38,516 nt of DNA from a virus. Under the pieces are notes generated by a model. It did not search any database, was not told the origin of the DNA, and saw only the letters and a list, made by a program, of their open reading frames with translations. A program made the translations under genes and the position numbers. Positions 31,501 through 38,516 of this stretch are shown one piece after another. The stretch is from positions 1-38,516 of IMG/VR virus record IMGVR_UViG_3300002835_013852; one strand, 5' to 3'. Positions within the stretch are counted from its first letter, which is position 1. Each line of letters begins with the position of its first letter.

Positions 31501-31776
31501 AGATTCCTGATCCGAAGAAATCTGTGACAGGACATCTCGATTGAGGATCAAGTCATCAGAAGTCTCAGAGATTGGAAATGCATTCGATCTCGGTGGGTTG
31601 TACTGAGCTTTTCTCGATGGGAATATCTTGTCATCAGACTGCTTCCCTTTGGTCCTCTCGCTCAGGTACTTGCCCAGTGTGATCCTGTTTTGCTTGCTCA
31701 GGTCGAGTCCGTTCTCGTTTGCCTGGGGCACGAAGAGGGCGGCGTCCACATTCGGATCGTTGTTCTTGATTGACAT
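28531..31776 (-). CDS. Large tail/baseplate structural protein with a membrane-like helix (1081 aa)
   Basis: The C-terminus contains GLAGVLTSMAMDWNESTWE and FLKITMQFAPIHDLPMGLD, followed by repeated glycine and proline; similar endings occur in baseplate-associated virion proteins of large myophages. A strong hydrophobic helix (ILSALAALLAIILAVLVWSA, about residues 332-352) sits mid-protein, which is unusual for a cytoplasmically assembled tail. The N-terminal 300 residues are polar with many Ser and Asp. The family is only recognised as virion structure. Start ATG 31776 has no strong SD. It lies between a small tail protein and the LysM gene. Confidence 0.68.
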   Translation of the reverse strand: MSIKNNDPNVDAALFVPQANENGLDLSKQNRITLGKYLSERTKGKQSDDKIFPSRKAQYNPPRSNAFPISETSDDLILNRDVLSQISSDQESFVTENDSAYKEWSTKGGPVSRDKIIRDDTSDIERHRVLNSVIGGHRADEILKLDQDPIEDPTSAVAGTINSLRSSETSKRLKSGISSVLRDNIYTRDSFFTAGKVSKNFEGDDFTSSLEKIAEMKKAAEDALFYSAGKNTVGHQINFAPANVRIGVDGMRVREGKGSIDLVGDIENGVDVDGSTFIPSHLINQNQASLKVDDGLGTTGGIYTGLSYGNKNSVDSPFGNLFKSGTTILSALAALLAIILAVLVWSAVVALIIQKLDRPDYRTGRLAPGSERDTTFGEDLLGMVFGTKKPYNVSTLAAAFQGTYLFLGISTSGADTGTIVGKALLNFAMSPDYYVMVSRSVLTGLYSFINSFSAGGGGVAGAMAILGAIRTNRLVTFVNRIIDVGSVTLRGVDITEETLEKPPSNPNDLAQYRDSAIRRVSRSRETGNKLSWRSSSTAMKLLMPGSMIRGAALLYSDEKNLQKIWVDRIAGRVPLAGSGGKSVTDDGYFDQESIKEVEKALDAEYVPFYFRDLRTNEIISFHAFLEDLSDSFTANYTAAEGFGRQDPVQMYKNTTRSIGFSFYVVSTSPKDHDVMWYKINKLVTMLYPQYTDGKLASNVDNKNQFEVPFSQVYGSSPLIRLRVGDVIASNYSRFGLARLFGLGKKDRTFHITKDEDSAEPQIANDQFEKVKKSLTDGGEVNSAYFERIKDSSTDGSPKLSSDMNPFSGAVAGRIIRGGVYVGFKDKPSSILKPTYRVHLRPNTQVKFLKIDETFESNHLTLLGSASGRKNVAFCELVTPVNPSASQAADPSPPKGADASKEKEPDQVKYVAVPWELLETNVDIENDGSELIPVIFLPSTEKSPPAPDAGKIKNIGDFFSNNNAIVRSFESSMGYGLAGVLTSMAMDWNESTWETDRLGSKAPIFLKITMQFAPIHDLPMGLDSQGAMVAPAYPVGDLTRGSHGISRVKQDGTYETTLGESKPAGGENPKNTVTAPYKKNFI

Positions 31777-31806
31777 GTTAATATGTAGGTGGACCTGACT
31801 TTTCTG

Positions 31807-32016
31807 TTAGGTCTGTTCCCTAAGAAGCTTCTCCAATTGAGTCGGATTCATGCTGTCAAGTGCAGGCATCATGGTCGATATCTTTCCCTGAATTGTAGTA
31901 GAAACTTCCTTTATCATTCTCATGCCCTCTTCTTTTTCTTCCGGAGATGCCTGCTCCAGCATCGCCTTGACAATCGGATTGTTCATAATCTCATTAATAA
32001 CGTTTGGATTTCTCAT
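31807..32016 (-). CDS. Small helical protein between tape measure and baseplate genes (69 aa)
   Basis: Acidic and helical (RNPNVINEIMNNPIVKAMLE, then EKEEGMRMIKEV). No family recognised. GGAG lies 8 bases before ATG 32016. Its position after the tape measure suggests a tail assembly or chaperone role, from context only. Confidence 0.62.
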   Translation of the reverse strand: MRNPNVINEIMNNPIVKAMLEQASPEEKEEGMRMIKEVSTTIQGKISTMMPALDSMNPTQLEKLLREQT

Positions 32017-32045
32017 TGACTCATCTCCACATTGTCACAGAATTA

Positions 32046-35000
32046 TCACATTGGGCGTGGACCTGTTTGCTTCGGTCCAACGCCAGGAGTTCCTGGCGGG
32101 GCTGACTGTTCCTGCCTTGTCTTTACCTGACCCAGCACCAATGAGAGGTCGGCAGCATCCATGGTCAGGTTGATCTGCACGTTGATATTGATTGGCTTGT
32201 TATCGATAGTGAGCTTTTCAGGTGAGATTGCGAGGAGCTTTCCTATCTTTTCAATCCTGGCATTCATATTGATGTTCTCAATGCCAGCGAGCTGCTCATC
32301 AATCATGTTGATTTGATCAACAGTTTTCAGGATCAATTCAGTGTAACTGTCACTGGAGATCTCACGCATCGTGTCGATGGAACCCTGAATTCCATCAAGG
32401 TACAGGCCCAAGTTAGAAAGTGCTTGGAATCCAGCCTCAATCCCAGCAAACTTTTCAGTGGTGAACGTTGGAAGGCTGTTGAATGCCGTTAGGACTATGT
32501 TCAGGTTTGCAGCCGCTGCATTGATGTAATTTCCTACAGTACCCCTCATGTTCATCAGTTCGCTTGCTCGACTCTCCAAAGACCTCTCAAAGAAAGACGT
32601 TGTGAATGCGTTGAGGAGCCTCTCAACACCAATCATCATTGATGTCGTCACATTCTCAATTGCTGTTATCTTTTCCTCAATCGTCCCGACGGTAGCAGTC
32701 GGTGAGGGGATCATGTTGAAAGCACTGACAATTTGTACGATTGCACCGCTGAGAACATTAATCACTCTGGTCACGGCGCCGGCCTTCGACTCAAATGATG
32801 CTGTGTTCGCCTCTGTAACGGCAGCCTCTCCTATTCCCTTTGTGGTCTCGGTTATCGAGTTCATGACTCCGGTGAGCCGTGTGACCTGCTCCCATATCAT
32901 TGTCATGACGCTTCCAACATTCGTAACACGCTGCTTGATTTCTTCGGCTGTTCCTGGTATCGATATGCTGAGGAACATGTCGGCCATCCCCTTCACGACT
33001 GGTAGGAGCTCTTCGATCACTTTCTTCACAGCATTCGACTTAATCAGGAAGTCTGCCTTCAACTTGACAAAGTCATCACCCTCTGGGAACAGGGCCAGCA
33101 TGTTCTGAATTGCTGTGACGATTGTTGAGATCGCTGCACCCACACCTTCAGCCTTGTCCTTCACCGTTTTCGGGTCACCTGTTATGTTGATCTCATTGAA
33201 CTTTTCCATGAGACCCGGCAACATGTTCTTCAATTTGTCGAACACTATCTGAAACGGACCGCCTTCTCCCATGAATGTGATGACCTTGTCCATGTCAACA
33301 AACGTGTTTTCGTACTTGGAGGACTCCAGCGTAGCTCCTGTGAGCATTGCAAAGTTTGCCTTTCCTGATTCTCCCTTCTGCGTCGTCTTGCCTAGAGCAG
33401 CGGCAGCTTGGGCTATTGATCCGAAGGCACCGGCAAGATCACCTATCGCTCCTACCATCTTACCAACCATCTCTGCCTTTGCTGACATGGACTTGATCTG
33501 CTTCTCTGACATCGCTGCTGTCATCTTGTCTATTGTTTCCATGATGAGCGGCAGAGTGTCGATTACAGCATAGAATATGCCGTTCTTGTTTGGTCCCAGC
33601 AGGAAGTCCTTGAGTGCGTCAAGTTGACTGGCAGCCGTGACTCCAACCTTTGTCGTGACCCCAAGGCTGGATCTTTCCTCAGCTGAACCAGAGAACGAAC
33701 TGATGCCTGATGTGAGCGATGTGATGAGGTTTGAGATCGGGTCAAGCATGGCGGCAACAAGCTCGGCCCTCTTAAAGTCTGACTCTGTGTACGATGGAAT
33801 TCGAGAAGCTGCATCGAATATTGTCCTGATTGACACAGCAAGGGAGAACAGGATAGTTTGGAAGAATCCTGCAATTGAGTCCAGCTGAGTCTTGAGTGTC
33901 TGAGCATCCTCTTCATCTGTCGTGAACCAGCCGTCTGACCTTGCAATTGTCATCTTGACTATCTCAAAGAGAGGATCAAGTAGGCCGAACACCTTCTCAA
34001 GGACCTGGACTTTCTTGAAAGTTGTTCCTGGGTCGAAAGGCGCCTTGTTTATCTCTTCAAGCATGTTCGCCATGATTGGAATGACACCAATCATCATCGT
34101 GGCCAGGCCTATAATTCCTGCTCCAATCATGTAAAGAGTCGCTGGATTTACGAGTAGGAATCCAATACCAAGAGCAAGTGCAACCATCGCTGCCATTGCA
34201 GCTATTATCAGTGTCATTGCGCCTATGGTGGAAGCTCCTTTCCATGCCTCCTCAGGTGTCGGCGCAATTGCCATAAATGCCTTCAAGCCAAGAGCAAGAA
34301 CAGCAAGGGCGGCCAGTATTACGACTGATCCGACCATGAGCCCTATTGCAATCTGTCCTGCTATTGCCGGAGTTACGACTGTCGAGAGTAGATAACCCAG
34401 CCCTGCAATTGCCATGAGTGACCCAATAGTCACAAGCATTGCAAGTGATAACAGTGTGATCTTCATTGGATCAAGACCAAAGCTCTCAAAGAGGATAACC
34501 AATCCGCCCATCGCAGCCATTAGAATAGAAGATGCAGTAAGGATCGCTAAGCCTGTGATTCCCAACGACATCGCAGACTTCATTCCCTTTGCCGGGGTCG
34601 GCAAAAATCCTGCTGCGTAGGATATCGCTGTTATTCCAAGAACTGTTGCGACAACCATCCCAAGACCAAGGGCTACGGCTGCAACACCTCCTGGGACAAG
34701 TGCAAGAATTGCACCAATGCCTGCCATGATTGCCATCAATCCTGCGGCAGCCGTGAGGATAGGATAAGTTCCTTTGATTTTTTCAGCAGTTTTTAATGAC
34801 TGGCCCTTGGTTGGAAGTGTATTCGCAACCATTGAGATTCCAGCAATCGCAAGTATCGCTCCTCCGAGAGCGAGCAAACCAACGATGATGGGTGCAATGC
34901 CAACAGTGAGGATTACCTTCCCAACAACAAACAAAGCAGCAAGGAATCCAATGAGAGGAGGAATCAAATGCCTGACGATTGCCCAGAGGTTCTGACCTGC

Positions 35001-37574
35001 TTTCTTGATATCATCTGGTTTGAGATCAATGAGCCTCTCAAGAAGGGACTTTGTGGGTGCGACCGGACCGGCGGCGGCAGCTGTCGTGCCTTCAACTTTT
35101 TGTGCCTGTGCTGCGATTCCTGCCTGCGGTGAGGGCGCAGTTGGGACAGATCCGGCCGCCGCAGCCTGCGTGTTCTTCTTGAAGACATTCAGGAGACCGC
35201 GGCGCATCTTCAGGTCCATAAATTGCATCAGCTTTTCCATGCCAGCTGTAACAGCGGCGGATGCCATTGCTGATGCAATTCCAAGGACAATTCCCTGGAT
35301 GAAGATCATTCCAAAGTAGATCGCCATCGCCTTGTAGAGGTATGGCTTTATTGCCTCAAATGCAAGTTCCAGCAGGCGGACCAGGGCCTCCTTGAGCTTG
35401 GGCCAGTTCTTCTCAATCACCTCACCGAGCTTTATGAAGGCATTCTTGAACGCAGCGCCAATGCCAGTCTCAGTAGCATCAGATATGAGTGTGTTTGTTG
35501 AGTCGCCTGATATGAAGTCGGCAAGGGCATTGAGGACCTCAGTGAGTTTCTCCATCAGGAAGCTTGTCGCACCGACCAGGGCATTTCCCATGTAACCGAC
35601 GAGTGTTTCAACTGCAGACATTATTCCGCTGGTTGCCGCCGGATTGTTGAACATGCCCTTGAACCAGTCTATGAAAGAATCAAAGAACTTTGAGAAGGCC
35701 TTCTCGGCAGTAGCAGGATTCTTCAGGTCCTTGAAGAGGTTCTGGAATATCTCTACGAGCTTGTTTCCCTGCAGCTCAAACTTGGCCGGGTCGAATATGT
35801 CTGCTATCCCTCCAAAGATCTGTTCGATCTCCGGAAAGGTCTTGAGGAAGAAATCGCCTACCTTTACGCCGATGTCGTAGAACTTTTGCATTGCAAGCGC
35901 AATGTTCTCTGACATCTTCTTCATGGCCTTGGATTCTGATATTGCCTTCTTGAATCCGCTGGTGAATGCATCTATGAAAGATGTGAACTCCTTCTTCGCT
36001 TCGTTGGCGCCTCCGCCGCCACCACTCTCACCTGGAAGCTTCTTGATGTTAGTAGCGAGAGCCTGCAGCAGCTTTGACTGAGTCATTAGCTGGCGGTTGG
36101 TCTCAGATGCGGCATCTGCTGCAGCTGATTCAGCATCTCCAAGCTTCATTCCCTTGCCGGCCTGTCCCAGTGCCTGCTTGAGGTTGTCACCGAGACCTGT
36201 AGTCTGTGCAAGGTAATTGATCTGCTGTCTGCTCAGGCCGTCAAGCGACTTTCCACTCTTTGCGAAGGCATCACGCAGCATATCAATCTGCTCAGCAGGA
36301 TTCTGCGTCTTCATCATCTTCATTGAGTCGATCTGGATTCCGAATGCCTGTGACAACTTTGCCGAGGCCTGCGCTCCTGACTCAAAGTCGTCAAAGACGC
36401 CCATGACTCCCTCAAGAGCCTTCATCTCGAGACCGAGTTTCCTAACGTAGACTGAGACTGCGCCCATCGCCTTGCTGCTCATGTTTCCGAACTTTGTGTA
36501 GTTCGCGCTCATGTATGCAAGGTCTTTGCTTATCAGCTTTGAACTGATCCCAAACTTCTTGCCGAGAGTCTCAGACATCCTTGCCGTGTCTTCAAGGACT
36601 TCAGTGAGGCTCTTGCCGGATGCGTATGCCTCCTGTGCAAAGGACTGCATTTCCTCGTTTGAGAGACCGAGTCCTTTCTGGAATATTGTGAGCTTAGTTG
36701 CTGACGTCTTGAGCTCATCACCAAAGACGTACACCATGGGGCCAAGCCCCTCATACATCTCCTGCATTGCCTTGAGGGCATCTGCCTGTTTGCCAAACAC
36801 ACCGGCAAGAGTGAGACCGGTTCCGGCAAGGTTCTTTTGCTCGGACTCGATTTGATTGTACATGTCGACAACAAGTTTTCCTTCTCCTGTCGCAATGTCA
36901 CCGAGCTTATCCCTGACTTCCTCTAGTGCAAGTGCGAAGGAATTGTCACCTCCGCCTCCTCCACTACTCTTGGCTGAAAGAAGCTTGTTTCCTTCCTCTG
37001 CTGCAAGTCCCAATAGTTGGAAGGGTATTGCAAGCACTGCCTTTCCAATATTGAAAAGTCCGCCTACAAGTGTTCCGACGCCACTTATGAGTGAGGCGAC
37101 CCTCGCATTCGCAGCCGTGAATGCACCTGATACGTTCTCACCTGCCTGCCGAGCAGCATTCGACGCCATATTGAGGGCGTCTGTTATCTCAAATATGCCA
37201 AATGACGCTTCCTGGAACTCCAGTTCCCTGGCAAACCTCTCAAGAGCAGTTCCGGCCTCGTCGAACTCTGAGACGAGGTTTCTTACGCTCTTTTGAATTT
37301 TGCTGTTGTTATTGACAGCCTTTTGAGCAGCAATGTCATTTTGAGCAGCAATGTCACGTGTTCCATTCACTGACTGCTCAGCAGAGGCAGCCATGGACCT
37401 CTTCATCTGACCAGCCTGCTCAGTGGCAGTGTTCATGTTCTTGGACACACGATTCAGAGCATCTGCCATAGTCCTGGTCGAAGATGCTATCTCGGTCCAC
37501 AGCGCAGACTGCTGTGCAAGAAGGTCGTTTGTCTCTCTTACGCTAGCAGACGATGGGTCGGATGGAGGAGGCAT
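32046..37574 (-). CDS. Tail tape measure protein (1842 aa)
   Basis: The largest gene here. The N-terminal region has long polar helices rich in Ala, Gln, Asn and Ser (RDIAAQNDIAAQKAVNNNSK), as expected for the rod. Residues about 865-1170 hold many hydrophobic glycine-rich segments (for example VILTVGIAPIIVGLLALGGA) that could insert into the host membrane during DNA entry. The C-terminal 500 residues are again helical. The length predicts a tail of roughly 275 nm at the usual 0.15 nm per residue. AAGGA precedes ATG 37574, placed between the small tail genes and the baseplate genes as in other myophages. No peptidoglycan hydrolase motif was seen. Confidence 0.92.
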   Translation of the reverse strand: MPPPSDPSSASVRETNDLLAQQSALWTEIASSTRTMADALNRVSKNMNTATEQAGQMKRSMAASAEQSVNGTRDIAAQNDIAAQKAVNNNSKIQKSVRNLVSEFDEAGTALERFARELEFQEASFGIFEITDALNMASNAARQAGENVSGAFTAANARVASLISGVGTLVGGLFNIGKAVLAIPFQLLGLAAEEGNKLLSAKSSGGGGGDNSFALALEEVRDKLGDIATGEGKLVVDMYNQIESEQKNLAGTGLTLAGVFGKQADALKAMQEMYEGLGPMVYVFGDELKTSATKLTIFQKGLGLSNEEMQSFAQEAYASGKSLTEVLEDTARMSETLGKKFGISSKLISKDLAYMSANYTKFGNMSSKAMGAVSVYVRKLGLEMKALEGVMGVFDDFESGAQASAKLSQAFGIQIDSMKMMKTQNPAEQIDMLRDAFAKSGKSLDGLSRQQINYLAQTTGLGDNLKQALGQAGKGMKLGDAESAAADAASETNRQLMTQSKLLQALATNIKKLPGESGGGGGANEAKKEFTSFIDAFTSGFKKAISESKAMKKMSENIALAMQKFYDIGVKVGDFFLKTFPEIEQIFGGIADIFDPAKFELQGNKLVEIFQNLFKDLKNPATAEKAFSKFFDSFIDWFKGMFNNPAATSGIMSAVETLVGYMGNALVGATSFLMEKLTEVLNALADFISGDSTNTLISDATETGIGAAFKNAFIKLGEVIEKNWPKLKEALVRLLELAFEAIKPYLYKAMAIYFGMIFIQGIVLGIASAMASAAVTAGMEKLMQFMDLKMRRGLLNVFKKNTQAAAAGSVPTAPSPQAGIAAQAQKVEGTTAAAAGPVAPTKSLLERLIDLKPDDIKKAGQNLWAIVRHLIPPLIGFLAALFVVGKVILTVGIAPIIVGLLALGGAILAIAGISMVANTLPTKGQSLKTAEKIKGTYPILTAAAGLMAIMAGIGAILALVPGGVAAVALGLGMVVATVLGITAISYAAGFLPTPAKGMKSAMSLGITGLAILTASSILMAAMGGLVILFESFGLDPMKITLLSLAMLVTIGSLMAIAGLGYLLSTVVTPAIAGQIAIGLMVGSVVILAALAVLALGLKAFMAIAPTPEEAWKGASTIGAMTLIIAAMAAMVALALGIGFLLVNPATLYMIGAGIIGLATMMIGVIPIMANMLEEINKAPFDPGTTFKKVQVLEKVFGLLDPLFEIVKMTIARSDGWFTTDEEDAQTLKTQLDSIAGFFQTILFSLAVSIRTIFDAASRIPSYTESDFKRAELVAAMLDPISNLITSLTSGISSFSGSAEERSSLGVTTKVGVTAASQLDALKDFLLGPNKNGIFYAVIDTLPLIMETIDKMTAAMSEKQIKSMSAKAEMVGKMVGAIGDLAGAFGSIAQAAAALGKTTQKGESGKANFAMLTGATLESSKYENTFVDMDKVITFMGEGGPFQIVFDKLKNMLPGLMEKFNEINITGDPKTVKDKAEGVGAAISTIVTAIQNMLALFPEGDDFVKLKADFLIKSNAVKKVIEELLPVVKGMADMFLSISIPGTAEEIKQRVTNVGSVMTMIWEQVTRLTGVMNSITETTKGIGEAAVTEANTASFESKAGAVTRVINVLSGAIVQIVSAFNMIPSPTATVGTIEEKITAIENVTTSMMIGVERLLNAFTTSFFERSLESRASELMNMRGTVGNYINAAAANLNIVLTAFNSLPTFTTEKFAGIEAGFQALSNLGLYLDGIQGSIDTMREISSDSYTELILKTVDQINMIDEQLAGIENINMNARIEKIGKLLAISPEKLTIDNKPININVQINLTMDAADLSLVLGQVKTRQEQSAPPGTPGVGPKQTGPRPM

Positions 37575-37617
37575 GATTCCTTGCCGCGTTACAATTAATT
37601 AGTTTTGCAGCAAAAAG

Positions 37618-37872
37618 TCACAGGCTCCAAGTGTCACCTGTGAACTTCTTCCAACGTGTGGATGCATCCTTCTTTTTCTGAATTGCGTTTGCAATTTCAG
37701 TCTCAGATGATTCCCTGCGTAGGCATTCCAGTAACTCACGTGATGCCTGAGTCACTTCGTATAGTGTTGCCAATAGTAATGGATTGCCAACAACTTGAAG
37801 TTCCTGGGTGTTTCCGAGGATGTAGTTTGCGAGGTTTGAACGAAGCTTTCTGTCCATGTCGATAACTATCAC
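37618..37872 (-). CDS. Small tail-module protein (84 aa)
   Basis: Helical and charged (RRESSETEIANAIQKKKDAS, ending RWKKFTGDTWSL). No family recognised. The longest start is GTG 37872; ATG 37857 is possible, and neither has a clear SD. It sits directly upstream of the tape measure gene, where small assembly proteins usually lie. Confidence 0.6.
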   Translation of the reverse strand: MIVIDMDRKLRSNLANYILGNTQELQVVGNPLLLATLYEVTQASRELLECLRRESSETEIANAIQKKKDASTRWKKFTGDTWSL

Positions 37873-37883
37873 CTCGGAAAGTC

Positions 37884-38162
37884 TTATGTGAATCTCCTGA
37901 GCTTAGATGGGACTTGAGCTCGAGCCCTTCCCATCATTGAACGCGCTTCGGCGCTATTGTCATGGGCAGCTCGAGACTGACCGTCTCCCTTTTCATTCGC
38001 CTTCTTGAGCTCCTCCTGGACCCGGTTGATGAACCAGATCCTGTACTGTATGGGAATATTGTACGCTTCAACGTACGTAAATCCCATGTAGTACATTAGG
38101 AGGAATGTGTGCTCAAGGTGGATTGTTCGATCACTCGGTTCCAGGCCAAAAGAAGCCGGCAC
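37884..38162 (-). CDS. Small tail assembly-like protein (92 aa)
   Basis: LEHTFLLMYYMGFTYVEAYN then IPIQYRIWFINRVQEELKKA resembles the small helical proteins that follow gp26-like genes in myophages and contractile injection systems (YY...lP...R..f motif). The start is GTG 38162 with AAGGA 9 bases upstream, and the gene overlaps the gp26-like gene by 32 bases in another frame. The basic tail (RARAQVPSKLRRF) is distinctive. Confidence 0.65.
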   Translation of the reverse strand: MPASFGLEPSDRTIHLEHTFLLMYYMGFTYVEAYNIPIQYRIWFINRVQEELKKANEKGDGQSRAAHDNSAEARSMMGRARAQVPSKLRRFT

Positions 38163-38516
38163 CCATGGGCATCCTTATCTCCGTAGACTCGGAGCAAGAA
38201 GGACAGTCCATGAAGACCTTCATGTCAACACCCGGCTCATTCTTATCAATGAAGTTCCTGAGTGCAAGTGAGTCCCTTGCAGGCATGTTCCTGATGAAGT
38301 TTGAGATCAGAGCCTTATCCGTCTTACCATCAACCGAAACCACGGCAAACTGAAGCCTGGTGGTCACCAGAGAGTCAGACAGAGACCCTGTCTTCTTCTT
38401 CCTCTCCTGAATCTGCATGATCTCTTCCTCATCGACTCCAGTAAGGAACTTGAACTTTACTACCTTCTTGGTGACAGGAAGCAAGAACTCAAACACATTC
38501 TCACCGAGAGAAACCG
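38131..38516 (-). CDS. T4 gp26-like baseplate hub/assembly protein, 5' part missing
   Basis: 127 codons are visible and the frame stays open to the window edge, so the true start is outside; GTG 38496 is probably not the start. LPVTKKVVKFKFLTGVDEEE, CPSCSESTEIRMP and the ending GFFWPGTE match the gp26-like T4 baseplate family, where a CxxC pair and FFWP close the protein. It would act in baseplate hub assembly. It leads the tail run that includes the tape measure. Confidence 0.75.
   Translation of the reverse strand, partial: VSLGENVFEFLLPVTKKVVKFKFLTGVDEEEIMQIQERKKKTGSLSDSLVTTRLQFAVVSVDGKTDKALISNFIRNMPARDSLALRNFIDKNEPGVDMKVFMDCPSCSESTEIRMPMGAGFFWPGTE

Noticed and set aside
38131-38162. Canonical -1 frameshift site for a tail assembly fusion
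   Set aside because: The overlap lacks an X-XXY-YYZ heptamer, and the next frame is +1 or -2; the downstream gene has its own SD and GTG.
1-38516. tRNA or rRNA genes
   Set aside because: The gaps are too small and no clover-leaf or GTTCGA-type arm was seen in them; no rRNA core sequences.

Overview
The window is a fully packed stretch of a large tailed-phage genome, most likely a myovirus with a contractile tail. Every supportable gene, 41 in all, lies on the minus strand. There is no gap above about 115 bases, and I saw no rRNA, tRNA, transposase or CRISPR array. Many genes overlap by 1-30 bases (TAATG, GTGA and ATGA junctions), and Shine-Dalgarno sequences (GGAGG or AAGGA types) precede many starts, so the host is a bacterium that uses SD sites. 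I cannot name the host. The phage carries its own replication, nucleotide and repair enzymes, as large virulent phages do. I see no integrase or repressor.

In transcription order, from high to low coordinates, the first part (38516 to about 24573) is a tail and baseplate module: a T4 gp26-like protein, small tail proteins, an 1842-aa tape measure, a 1081-aa structural protein with a membrane-like helix, a LysM baseplate protein and a 1226-aa hub protein. Next (24542 to 21704) come a short family A DNA polymerase, two unknown proteins and a degenerate HD-domain protein. The replication core (21592 to 14630) encodes a gp32-like ssDNA-binding protein, RecA, a 5'-3' exonuclease, a DnaB-type helicase and a class II ribonucleotide reductase. 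It is followed by a ClpP-like protease, a DUF2061 membrane protein, ThyX, a eukaryotic-type phosphomannomutase, an MBD4-like DNA glycosylase, a zincless Fpg/Nei glycosylase and a dimeric dUTPase-like protein. A tail-fibre pair with 45-residue tandem repeats lies at 7589-9831, then a nucleotidyltransferase, a metallophosphoesterase and small unknown genes.

The most striking part is 1451-4881. Five tightly packed genes encode a MazG/dUTPase-like domain fused to a HAD 5'-nucleotidase, a ThyX paralogue whose signature motif is rewritten, a deoxynucleoside monophosphate kinase, a small FNR-like flavoprotein and a nucleoside deoxyribosyltransferase-family protein. Directly after them comes a PHP-domain DNA polymerase III alpha subunit. 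This is the set of activities a phage would need to make a non-standard pyrimidine deoxynucleotide, remove the normal one, phosphorylate the new one and incorporate it. A second, canonical ThyX elsewhere in the window (13137-13769) frees the paralogue for another reaction. The polymerase start is enclosed in a perfect 16-bp inverted repeat that could hide its ribosome binding site and AUG in the read-through transcript.

A second theme is a short N-terminal leader ending in a T4-type prohead-protease-like site (L-x-E), shared by four otherwise unrelated proteins. It suggests that these proteins, including the nucleotidyltransferase, could be packaged in the head.
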